Position numbers and translations under genes: made by a program
Shown here: one piece after another, positions 7,605 through 14,985 of the stretch
Numbering within the stretch: position 1 is the first letter of the stretch
Layout of the letters: every line of letters starts with the position of its first letter
From: DASPKS01 sp035628035
GTDB taxonomy: Bacteria > Bacteroidota > Rhodothermia > Rhodothermales > Rubricoccaceae
Direction: 5' to 3'
Length of the DNA stretch: 39,472 nt
Assembly (NCBI GenBank): GCA_035628035.1
Contig: DASPKS010000242.1
Coordinates: 1 to 39,472, forward strand
The notes under the pieces: generated by a model
The model's database searches: none
What the model saw: only the letters and a program-made list of their open reading frames with translations
What the model was told of the DNA's origin: nothing

Positions 7605-8990
7605 TCAGTAGTTGTTCTGGGCGGGGGTCGAGCCGGGCGCGGCGTGGTCGGCCTGCCCCTCCGGCACGATGGAGAGCACCACGCGGGCGTCGTCGCGGAG
7701 CCACGTCATCGCGGCGTCCTGGAGGTCGCGCGGGCTCAGCGCGCGGTACCGCGCGAGGTCCTCCTCGAAGAAGTCGGGCGTGCCGACGAAGGTGAGGTAC
7801 CCGTTGAGCTGGTCGGCCTTGGCGCCGATGGACTCCAGCCCGTCGAGGAACGCCGCCTCGATCCCGTTCTGGACGCGCTCCAGCTCGCGCGCCGTCGGCG
7901 GCTCGGCCTTGAGGCGGTCGATCTCCTCCTGGATGGCCCGTTCGATCTCGGCGAGCGAATGGCCCGGCCGCGCCGTCGCGATCACGTAGAACTCGCCGCC
8001 GAGGGTGCTCCCATCCTGGAAGGCGCTCACGTCCTGCGCGATCTGGTCCTCGTAGACGAGCCGCCGGTAGAGCCGGCTGTTCTTGCCCGAGGCGAGCACC
8101 GAGGCCAGCGCCGTCGCGGCGGCGTCGCCGGGGGCATAGCGGGCGGGACCGTGCCACGCGAGGTAGAGCCGGGGCAGCTCCACGCGGTCCTCCAGCAGGA
8201 GGCGCTGCTCAGCGCTCAGGCGGGCCGGGGCCGAGGCGCGGGCCGGCGGGTCGGGCCCGCGCGGGATCGACCCGTACCACCGCTCGACGAGCCGCCGCGC
8301 CTCGGCCGGGTCGAAGTCGCCGGCCACGACGAGGCTCGCGTTGTTGGGGGTGTAGTAGCTCCGGAAGAACTGGACCACATCCTCGTGGGACGCGGCGCCG
8401 AGGTCGGCCATCGAGCCGATGACGGGGTGGTGATAGGGATGGTCCTCTGAGTAGAGGTACTGCCCGAGCACGGGGAAGGCGAGTCCGTACGGGGCGTTCT
8501 CGTAGCGCTGCCGCCGCTCGTTCATCACCACGCCGCGCTGGCCCTCCACCGTCGCCGGGCTCATTGCGTCGAGGAGGTGGGCCATCCGGTCGGCGTCGAG
8601 GTAGAGCGCGAGCTCGAGGGCGTTCGCGGCCGCGTCGATGGTGTAGTTCGTCCGGTCTACCGTCGTCGAGCCGTTGGCGCCGCCGCCGACCTCCTCCAGC
8701 CAGGCATCGATGGCGCCCTCGGGGACGTGCCCGGACCCCTCGAACATGAGGTGTTCGAAGAGGTGGGCGAAGCCCGTCCGCCCGGGCTGCTCCGCGCCGG
8801 AGCCCACGTGGTACCACGTGTTGACGGACACGAACGGCGTCGAGGGGTCGCGGTGGAGCACGACATCGAGCCCGTTGGGGAGCTGGAACCGCTCGTAGTC
8901 GAGGCGCGGCGCCTGCGCCGACGCCGGCAGGGTCACGAGCACCCCGAAGGGCAGCGCGAAGCGAACGAGGGTGGGGAGGAGGAAGCGCAT
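7605..8990 (-). CDS. Exported M16-family zinc peptidase, active subunit
   Basis: 461 residues from the chosen ATG; an 18-codon-longer start at 9044 is possible, but the shorter one places the signal peptide (MRFLLPTLVRFALPFGV, cleavage near ASAQ) at the N-terminus. The inverted zinc motif is H76-L-F-E79-H80 with third ligand E158 (VVMNERRQRYE). The C-terminal half keeps SRLYRRLVYEDQIAQ. In the family this is a pitrilysin or processing-peptidase-like endopeptidase for short peptides, here in the periplasm. It is the first gene of an operon with the inactive M16 partner and a lipoprotein. The signal-peptide coding DNA shares 24 of 25 bases with that of the partner. Confidence 0.92.
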   Translation of the reverse strand: MRFLLPTLVRFALPFGVLVTLPASAQAPRLDYERFQLPNGLDVVLHRDPSTPFVSVNTWYHVGSGAEQPGRTGFAHLFEHLMFEGSGHVPEGAIDAWLEEVGGGANGSTTVDRTNYTIDAAANALELALYLDADRMAHLLDAMSPATVEGQRGVVMNERRQRYENAPYGLAFPVLGQYLYSEDHPYHHPVIGSMADLGAASHEDVVQFFRSYYTPNNASLVVAGDFDPAEARRLVERWYGSIPRGPDPPARASAPARLSAEQRLLLEDRVELPRLYLAWHGPARYAPGDAAATALASVLASGKNSRLYRRLVYEDQIAQDVSAFQDGSTLGGEFYVIATARPGHSLAEIERAIQEEIDRLKAEPPTARELERVQNGIEAAFLDGLESIGAKADQLNGYLTFVGTPDFFEEDLARYRALSPRDLQDAAMTWLRDDARVVLSIVPEGQADHAAPGSTPAQNNY

Positions 8991-9091
8991 GGAGGAAGCG
9001 GGCGGGGACGGGAGACGATCCAATATGGCAACGTGCGTGGGCAAGAGGCCATGGTGCCCGCGTTTTCCCCACCGCAGCCGCGGTTGAAAAA

Positions 9092-9121
9092 GCGCCCGCC
9101 CCGGGATCCCGGGGCGGGCGC
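9092..9121 (-). terminator. Intrinsic terminator, perfect 30-bp palindrome
   Basis: The arms meet at GGATCC with no unpaired loop beyond the tip; each arm contains GCGCCCGCCCCGG. Read on the minus strand it is followed by TTTTTC, so it ends the transcript of the gene stopping at 9143. It is the third copy of the stem seen at 1712 and 5442. Confidence 0.75.
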
Positions 9122-9142
9122 CGCTGGGTCGAGCCGCCGCGC

Positions 9143-10417
9143 TTACTTGACGAGCATCACGCGGCCGGCGTCGGCGAAGCCCTCGCCGACGGCGCGGTAG
9201 ACGTAGAGCCCGCTGGGGAGCCCCGACCCGTCGATGGTAAAGGCCCGCGCCTGGTCGGCCTCCACCTCGCCGTCGAACAGGACGGCGACCTCGCGGCCGA
9301 GCGCGTCGTAGAGCGCCACGCGGACATGCTGCCCCTGCGCGACGGAGAGCGTGAACGTGGCTTGGGGGTTGAACGGGTTGGGGTACGCCTCCGTGAGGAG
9401 GTGCGAGCCGGGCACGCCGACCGTCGCCTCCACCTCAGGGCTGTACGCGAAGGCGCCGTCGAAGTCCACCTGGCGGAGGCGGAAGCTGTGCGTGCCGGGG
9501 AGGAGGCCCTGCGCCGTGTACGCGTACGCCTGCGCCTCCGTCGTCGTCCCGTGCCCCTCGACGAAGGCGAGGACCGTCCACGCGTCGCCGCGGAGCATCT
9601 GGACTTCGAACCCGGCGTTGTTCGTCTCGGAGGCGGTCTCCCACGCGAGCGTCACGTCGCGGCCGGAGGTCGTCGCGTCGAACCGCACGAGCTCGACGGG
9701 AACCTGCATCCCGACGACCTGGATGTCGTCGACACCGACCCACTCATCGTTGCCGATGGCATTAGCCGTGATCATGCGGATCTGGACGACCGGCTGGTTG
9801 TTCGCCGCCGCGGGGAGCACCGCGTTGACGGGGGTGATGAGCGTGGCCAGGCTGGGGCCCGTCGTCGCGTCGGCCACGAAGCCGGCCGGGACGTTCGTGT
9901 AGGCCCCCGTCATGCCGATGCGGTACTGGAGCGCCACGGGCTGCACGGCGTTATCGGCCGATCCGTCGATGTCCCGCAAGTTGTAACTCACGGCGATGTT
10001 CTCGTAGTTCGTCGTGTTGACGGTGACGACGATATGGGGGGCATCGGCGGTGCCCGACCCCTGGAGCGCAACGACCGAGTTCAGGCTGTCCAGCGACGGC
10101 TGCTGCGTCTTGTGGAACTCGGAGACGCCGCCACTGATGAAGGTGTTGGGGTCCACGCGGTTCGCGTTGACGTCGACCGGGCTCGTAGACCCGTCCGCCA
10201 GAATGGTGTCGGGGCGGGCCCCCGTCGCGGCGGTGAGGTTGTCACCCCTATAGCCGATGACGCCGGGGACGCCTGACCAGTCGTCGTCGACCGTGATCAG
10301 GGCGTTGTTGGTCCAGTTCTGCGCGAACGGGAGCGGCTGGGGCGTGGTGTCGAGGGCCTGAGCCCAGACGCCCGGCCCCACGAGGAGGCCGAGCAGGAGG
10401 AGGGAAGCAATCCGCAT
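9143..10417 (-). CDS. Secreted surface protein with T9SS sorting domain
   Basis: 424 residues. The start is set at MRIASLLLLGLLVGPGVWAQ because it opens with a clear signal peptide; a 28-codon-longer frame begins upstream but adds only charged sequence. The N-terminal part (about 25-240) is a beta-rich, Asn/Thr-rich domain of a kind found in secreted Bacteroidota proteins (FAQNWTNN, GVDDIQVVG). A fibronectin-like segment (VPVELVRFDATTSGRDVTL to TVGVP) follows, then a T9SS type A domain (AYPNPFNPQATF, VRVALYDALGREVAVL, GLPSGLYVYRA). No catalytic motif is seen. It is probably an exported adhesin-like or structural surface protein. A TACCTTCCGG element precedes it and a strong terminator follows it. 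Confidence 0.85.
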   Translation of the reverse strand: MRIASLLLLGLLVGPGVWAQALDTTPQPLPFAQNWTNNALITVDDDWSGVPGVIGYRGDNLTAATGARPDTILADGSTSPVDVNANRVDPNTFISGGVSEFHKTQQPSLDSLNSVVALQGSGTADAPHIVVTVNTTNYENIAVSYNLRDIDGSADNAVQPVALQYRIGMTGAYTNVPAGFVADATTGPSLATLITPVNAVLPAAANNQPVVQIRMITANAIGNDEWVGVDDIQVVGMQVPVELVRFDATTSGRDVTLAWETASETNNAGFEVQMLRGDAWTVLAFVEGHGTTTEAQAYAYTAQGLLPGTHSFRLRQVDFDGAFAYSPEVEATVGVPGSHLLTEAYPNPFNPQATFTLSVAQGQHVRVALYDALGREVAVLFDGEVEADQARAFTIDGSGLPSGLYVYRAVGEGFADAGRVMLVK

Positions 10418-10442
10418 GGGTCCGATAGCTGGGGAGGGGGAG

Positions 10443-10452
10443 CCGGAAGGTA
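10443..10452 (-). promoter_or_regulatory. Candidate -7 promoter element
   Basis: TACCTTCCGG on the minus strand, 25 nt before the start at 10417. The identical 10-mer lies before the endonuclease gene at 27631. Confidence 0.35.
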
Positions 10453-10525
10453 GGCCCATCCCGCGCTCCCGGCAACGCCGTTCACAGAGAGACAACCCCA
10501 ACGCCCGGCCTCCTCCCGACAGCCC

Positions 10526-11944
10526 CTACCGCAGGAGCACTACGCGGCGGGCGGCCGTGAACGCCTCGCCCTCAGCGCGCACCACGTACACCCCCGACGG
10601 CAGCCCCGTCCCGTCCACGGCGAACGCCCGCTCCCCGGCCGGGATCAGCCCCTCGTGGAGGACGGCCACCTCCCGCCCGAGCGCGTCGTAGAGCGCCACG
10701 CGGACGGCCTGCGCCCGCGCCACGGCGAGCGTGAGCGCGGCCGACGTCGCGAAGGGGTTCGGGTACGCCGCAGAGAGCGTGAGGACCAGCGCCTCGGGCA
10801 CCTCCTCCGCCGCCGTCCGGTCCACGATCACCACCGACTCGAACCCCTCGTAGGTGATCGGCGCGCGCCCCTGGATCGTGATCACGTTCCCGGTGTGCGT
10901 GAAGGAGAGCCCCTCGGTATCCACCGTGAGGGTGTCGCCGCCGCCGCTGAGCGCCCGCGTGCCCCCGTCGAGGCCCTGCGGGATGCCGGGCAGGCCCTGG
11001 GTCCAGAGGCGGTCGCTGCCGGTGCCCGTCGGGGCGAACAGCTGCCCCACGTTGCGGACCCGCATGGGAATGTAGGTGCCCGGCGGCTCGCTGTTCCGCA
11101 TGATGAGATTGCATTCCTCGTTGACCTCGTCCCAGTCTGCCGTGAAGAGGTCGCGGCCGGGGGTGCCGTTGAGCTGGAACCAGTTGCTGCCGCCCTGGCC
11201 GTCGAGGATGACCTGGTTGAGGGTGAAGGGGAGGCGGTAGAGGTTGCCCTCGGAGAAGAGCTGGTCGTTCCCGTCGCCCGCGTGGACGATGATGCTCTGG
11301 ACGGTGTTGAGGCTCGGCCCGGTACAGCACGCGGGGAGGAAGTTGACCACGTCGAGGCGGTTGGGGTTGCCGGAGAGGTAGCCGGGGAAGAGGTGGAACC
11401 CCTCGTTGGCGGCGGTGCCGGTGACCTCCAGCTCGTTCATCCCGTCCCCCCCTTCCACGAAGTCGTTCCCCTCGCCGGGCTCCCACACGCAGGTGTCGTC
11501 CCCGGCCCGTCCGTCGATGGTGTCGTTGTCGGAGCCCCCTGCGATGATGTCGTGGAAGCCGGTCCCGATGATCGTATCGCTCCCCGCCCCTCCATCGAAG
11601 ATGGGCGTTCGGGTCAGCGCGAAGCCGTTGGCGCTCGTCACCTCCGAGCAGTCTATGGTGTCGTTCCCCGTGTCGCCGATGACGGTGATGCCCGAGAGCA
11701 CGTGGCAGGGGTATGCCCCGGTGGAGGGGTTCTGCCCGTTCACCTTCACGTCGCCCCCCGCACACGTGATGGCGATGGTGTCGTGGCCGGAGGTGCCTAT
11801 GACAACGAGCACGCCGTTCGCGTCCACGGTCGCGGAGACCTGGGCCGCCGCGAGGCGGGGCGCGAGGAGCGCGGTGAGAACGAGCGCCGCGCGGAGGGCG
11901 GCAGCGACGAAGCGCCGGGCGGCGCGGGGGGCAGCGTTTTCCAT
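10526..11944 (-). CDS. RTX-like calcium-binding surface protein with T9SS sorting domain
   Basis: 472 residues from an ATG preceded by GGGAGGT, a good ribosome site; upstream in-frame starts lack a signal. The signal peptide is about residues 1-35 (ALVLTALLAPRLAAAQ). Residues about 88-170 carry degenerate GGxGxDxxxG nonapeptides (DGGAGSDTIIG, AGGSDNDTIDG, GRAGDDT, GEGNDFVEGGDG), which in hemolysin-type proteins fold as a calcium-binding beta-roll. A middle beta-rich region to about 385 is of unknown fold. The last 85 residues are a T9SS type A domain (AYPNPFATSAALTL, VRVALYDALGREVAVL, GLPSGVYVVRA). The Cys residues near 61, 80, 99 and 152 could form disulfides. Likely an extracellular, calcium-stabilised surface protein; no enzyme motif is seen. 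Confidence 0.88.
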   Translation of the reverse strand: MENAAPRAARRFVAAALRAALVLTALLAPRLAAAQVSATVDANGVLVVIGTSGHDTIAITCAGGDVKVNGQNPSTGAYPCHVLSGITVIGDTGNDTIDCSEVTSANGFALTRTPIFDGGAGSDTIIGTGFHDIIAGGSDNDTIDGRAGDDTCVWEPGEGNDFVEGGDGMNELEVTGTAANEGFHLFPGYLSGNPNRLDVVNFLPACCTGPSLNTVQSIIVHAGDGNDQLFSEGNLYRLPFTLNQVILDGQGGSNWFQLNGTPGRDLFTADWDEVNEECNLIMRNSEPPGTYIPMRVRNVGQLFAPTGTGSDRLWTQGLPGIPQGLDGGTRALSGGGDTLTVDTEGLSFTHTGNVITIQGRAPITYEGFESVVIVDRTAAEEVPEALVLTLSAAYPNPFATSAALTLAVARAQAVRVALYDALGREVAVLHEGLIPAGERAFAVDGTGLPSGVYVVRAEGEAFTAARRVVLLR

Positions 11945-12039
11945 GAGGACCTCCCTCTGTTGAGGAGACCCCTCTGCCCCGGGGCCGCGGGCGCAAAGGG
12001 GCCCGGGCAAGAAGCGTGGTGTGGGGCGGCTCAAGCCAT

Positions 12040-12076
12040 CAGCGCCGCCCGGACCGTAGCGTAAGGGGCGGCGCTG
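12040..12076. repeat. Inverted repeat upstream of the RTX-like gene
   Basis: Perfect 11-bp arms (CAGCGCCGCCC at 12040-12050, its complement at 12066-12076) with a 15-nt spacer, about 100 nt before the start at 11944. It may be a leader hairpin of that gene or a protein site. There is no T-run on either side, so it is not called a terminator. Confidence 0.5.
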
Positions 12077-12163
12077 ACACTTCCAACGGGCCCGGCGTTC
12101 AATCGCCTGATTTTTCTGGACCAACCGCCCCCACTTACCCCTCCCCCTTCACCCTTTCTCGGC

Positions 12164-12194
12164 TTGTCGCCGGGGGCCCTCCGGTGTAGATTGG
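12164..12194 (+). promoter_or_regulatory. Candidate tRNA-Pro promoter
   Basis: TTG at 12164-12166 and TAGATTGG at 12187-12194, spaced 20 nt, fit the Bacteroidota sigma-A pattern (TTG, about 20 nt, TAnnTTTG) with the box ending 10 nt before the mature tRNA. Confidence 0.5.
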
Positions 12195-12204
12195 CGGCCC
12201 TCTT

Positions 12205-12278
<74 letters not shown>

Positions 12279-12280
12279 CA

Positions 12281-12307
12281 CGCCTCCCGCCCTCGCGGCG
12301 GGGGGCG
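12281..12307 (+). terminator. Terminator after tRNA-Pro
   Basis: An 11-bp stem (CGCCTCCCGCC with its partner at 12297-12307, one G-U pair) and a 5-nt loop, followed by TTCTTGTTTC. It starts 2 nt after the mature tRNA and lies between it and the convergent msrA. Confidence 0.7.
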
Positions 12308-12324
12308 TTCTTGTTTCGGGAGGC

Positions 12325-12867
12325 TCAGGGCGCTGCCAGCCGGTCGAGGTAGCGCTGCCGGAGCTTCGCCACCTTCGGCGCGATCACGGCCTGGCAGTAG
12401 GGCGCCTCCGGGTTGCGGCGGTAGTAGTCCTGGTGGTAGGCCTCGGCGGGGTAGAACCGGTCGAGCGGCTGGACCTCCGTCACGATGGGCTTCCCGAACA
12501 CGTCGGCCTCCGTCAGTTCCCGGAGGACGGCCTCGGCCGTCGCGCGCTGCGCCTCGTCGTGCGTCAGGATGATCGAGCGGTACTGCGAGCCGAGGTCGGC
12601 GCCCTGGCGGTTCTTCGTGGTGGGGTCGTGCGTGGCGAAGAAGACGCGGAGGAGGTCGGCGTAGCTGATCTCGTCGGGGTCGAAGGTGACCTGGACGACC
12701 TCGGCGTGGCCGGTGCGCCCGGAGCACACCTCGCGGTAGGTCGGGTTCGGCACGCGGCCGCCCGCGTACCCCGACTCGACGCGCTGCACGCCGCGAAGCG
12801 GCTGGAGCACCGCCTCCACGCACCAGAAGCACCCGCCGCCGAAGGTGGCCTGTTCGGTTCGAGCCAT
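12325..12867 (-). CDS. msrA: Peptide methionine sulfoxide reductase MsrA
   Basis: 180 residues, the usual MsrA length. It reduces the S-epimer of methionine sulfoxide in proteins using thioredoxin. The active-site block FGGGCFWCVEA places the catalytic Cys at 13; GYAGG, the FDPDEISY region and GSQYRSIIL are typical; a further Cys in EAPYCQAV (near 159) may act in recycling. The start is the ATG before ARTEQATFGGGCFWC; the same frame stays open far upstream inside acs, but that part is only the antisense-frame shadow of acs. No signal peptide is seen, so it is cytoplasmic. It follows acs by 59 nt on the same strand and may be co-transcribed with it. Confidence 0.96.
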   Translation of the reverse strand: MARTEQATFGGGCFWCVEAVLQPLRGVQRVESGYAGGRVPNPTYREVCSGRTGHAEVVQVTFDPDEISYADLLRVFFATHDPTTKNRQGADLGSQYRSIILTHDEAQRATAEAVLRELTEADVFGKPIVTEVQPLDRFYPAEAYHQDYYRRNPEAPYCQAVIAPKVAKLRQRYLDRLAAP

Positions 12868-12926
12868 CGAAGGAGAGAAGGGGGTTCGGCGCTGCGAACG
12901 CGCACCCGCGTGCGCGGCTCCACCCT

Positions 12927-14891
12927 TCACCCCTTGTTCTGGCGATTCTCCACCAACTCGTCCACGACGGCGGGGTCGGCGAGCGTGCTCGTGTCGCCGA
13001 GGTTCGAGAAGTCGTCCTCGGCGATCTTGCGGAGGATCCGCCGCATGATCTTCCCCGAGCGGGTCTTCGGGAGCGCCGGGGCGAACTGGACGAAGTCCGG
13101 CTTCGCGAGGGCGCCGATCACCGTGCGCACGTGCTCGACGAGCTCGGCGCGGAGCGCCTCCGTCGGCTCCACGCCCGCGTTGAGGGTCACGTAGGCGTAG
13201 ATCCCCTGCCCCTTGATCGCGTGGGGGAAGCCCACGACGGCGGCCTCGGCCACGCTCGCATGGAGGACCAGCGCGCTCTCGACCTCGGCCGTCCCGAGCC
13301 GGTGGCCCGACACGTTGATCACGTCGTCGACTCGGCCGGTGATCCAATAGAAACCATCCTCGTCCCGGCGGCAGCCGTCGCCGGTGAAGTAGCGCCCGGG
13401 GTACTGCGAGAAGTACGTCTGCACGAAGCGGTCGTGGTCGCCGTAGACCGTGCGCGCCTGGCCGGGCCACGAGTCGGTGAGCGCGAGGACGCCGGAGGCC
13501 GCCCCGTCGAGGGCCTGCCCCGTAGCGGGGTCGAGCACGGCGGGCTTTATCCCGAACAGCGGACGCGTGGCGCTGCCGGGCTTGAGCGGCGTGGCGCCGG
13601 GCAGCGGCGCGATGAGGATGCCGCCCGTCTCGGTCTGCCACCACGTGTCCACGACGGGGCAGCGTCCGTCGCCGACGACGCCGTGGTACCACCGCCACGC
13701 CTCGGGGTTGATGGGCTCGCCGACGGTGCCGAGGAGGCGGAGGCTCTGCCGGCTCGTCCGCGTGACGTACTCATCCCCCTTCGCCATGAGCGCACGGATG
13801 GCCGTCGGCGCGGTGTAGAAGAGCGTCACGCCGTGCTTGTCGATCACCTCCCAGAACCGACTCGCGTCGGGGTAGGTGGGGATCCCCTCGAAGATGACCT
13901 GCGTCGCGCCGTTGATCAGCGGGCCGTAGACGATGTAGCTGTGGCCGGTAATCCACCCCACGTCGGCGGTGCACCAGTACACGTCGTCCTCGTGGAGGTC
14001 GAAGACGAGCTGGTGCGTGAGCGAGGTGTAGACGCCGTAGCCGGCCGTCGTGTGGAGAAGGCCCTTCGGCTTGCCCGTCGAGCCGGAGGTGTAGAGGATG
14101 AACAGCGGGTCCTCGGCGTCCATCCACTCGCACGGCACGTCGGCGACGGGGCCGCTCTCGGCAAGGGCGTCGTGGACCCACACGTCGCGGCCGTCCTGCA
14201 TCGACGTGGCGCAGCCGGTGTGCTTGACGACGAGGACGCGGCGGACGCCGGGGCACCGCGCCAGCGCGCGGTCGACGTTGGCCTTGAGCGGGACCGGCTT
14301 CCCCCCGCGCATCCCCTCGTCGGCCGTGACCACCACGTCGGAGGCGCCGTCGAGGATGCGGTCGGCGATGGAGTCGGGCGAGAACCCCCCGAAGATGACG
14401 CTGTGCACGGCCCCGATCCGCGCGCACGCGAGCATGGCGACGACGGCCTCGGGGATCATCGGGAGGTAGATCGTCACGCGGTCGCCGCGCATGACCCCGT
14501 GCGCCTTGAGCACGGCCGCGAACCGCTTGACGGCCGCGAGGAGGTCGGCGTAGGTGAGCTGCCGCACCTCCCCCCCGGGGTCGTCGCACTCGTAGATGAG
14601 CGCGGTCTGGCCGCCGCGCCCGGCGGCGACGTGGCGGTCGAGCGCGTTGTAGCAGAGGTTCGTCTTCCCGCCGAGGTACCACCGGATGTGGACGTCGTCG
14701 GGCGCGTAGGAGACGTCCTTGACCGTGTGGAACGGCTCGAACCAGTCCAGCCGCCGCGCCTGCTCGGACCAGTAGCCCTCGGGGTCCTCGACCGAGCGGC
14801 GGTACTCGGCCTCGTAGTCCTCCATCGAGCGGACGTGGGCGCGGGCGGCGAAGGCGGGCGGCGGCGGGTAGACGTCGCGGTCGTCGGACAT
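12927..14891 (-). CDS. acs: Acetate-CoA ligase (acetyl-CoA synthetase)
   Basis: 654 residues, full length for AMP-forming acetyl-CoA synthetase. It activates acetate with ATP to acetyl-AMP and then acetyl-CoA in the cytoplasm. Visible motifs are the N-terminal YWSEQARRLDWFEPF region, the nucleotide-binding loop YTSGSTGKPKG, WWQTETGG, YFTGDGCRRDEDGFYWITGR, the hinge region VDDVINVSGHRLGT, and the C-terminal PKTRSGKIMRRILRK, whose Lys (SGK) is the conserved catalytic and acetylatable residue of the family. It is divergent from the GH1 gene (94 nt between starts) and may share its promoter region with it. Confidence 0.97.
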   Translation of the reverse strand: MSDDRDVYPPPPAFAARAHVRSMEDYEAEYRRSVEDPEGYWSEQARRLDWFEPFHTVKDVSYAPDDVHIRWYLGGKTNLCYNALDRHVAAGRGGQTALIYECDDPGGEVRQLTYADLLAAVKRFAAVLKAHGVMRGDRVTIYLPMIPEAVVAMLACARIGAVHSVIFGGFSPDSIADRILDGASDVVVTADEGMRGGKPVPLKANVDRALARCPGVRRVLVVKHTGCATSMQDGRDVWVHDALAESGPVADVPCEWMDAEDPLFILYTSGSTGKPKGLLHTTAGYGVYTSLTHQLVFDLHEDDVYWCTADVGWITGHSYIVYGPLINGATQVIFEGIPTYPDASRFWEVIDKHGVTLFYTAPTAIRALMAKGDEYVTRTSRQSLRLLGTVGEPINPEAWRWYHGVVGDGRCPVVDTWWQTETGGILIAPLPGATPLKPGSATRPLFGIKPAVLDPATGQALDGAASGVLALTDSWPGQARTVYGDHDRFVQTYFSQYPGRYFTGDGCRRDEDGFYWITGRVDDVINVSGHRLGTAEVESALVLHASVAEAAVVGFPHAIKGQGIYAYVTLNAGVEPTEALRAELVEHVRTVIGALAKPDFVQFAPALPKTRSGKIMRRILRKIAEDDFSNLGDTSTLADPAVVDELVENRQNKG

Positions 14892-14985
14892 GGCGGGCTT
14901 CCAGCGGGGGTGCGCGGATAATACGCGCCCTCGCGGAACGGCCCTCGGGCGCCGGCGCGTTCACCCGCCCCCGCCGCTTCCGCCG

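Noticed and set aside
12868..13698. Upstream extension of the msrA frame
   Set aside because: It overlaps acs on the same strand in another frame and has no family resemblance; MsrA begins at 12867.
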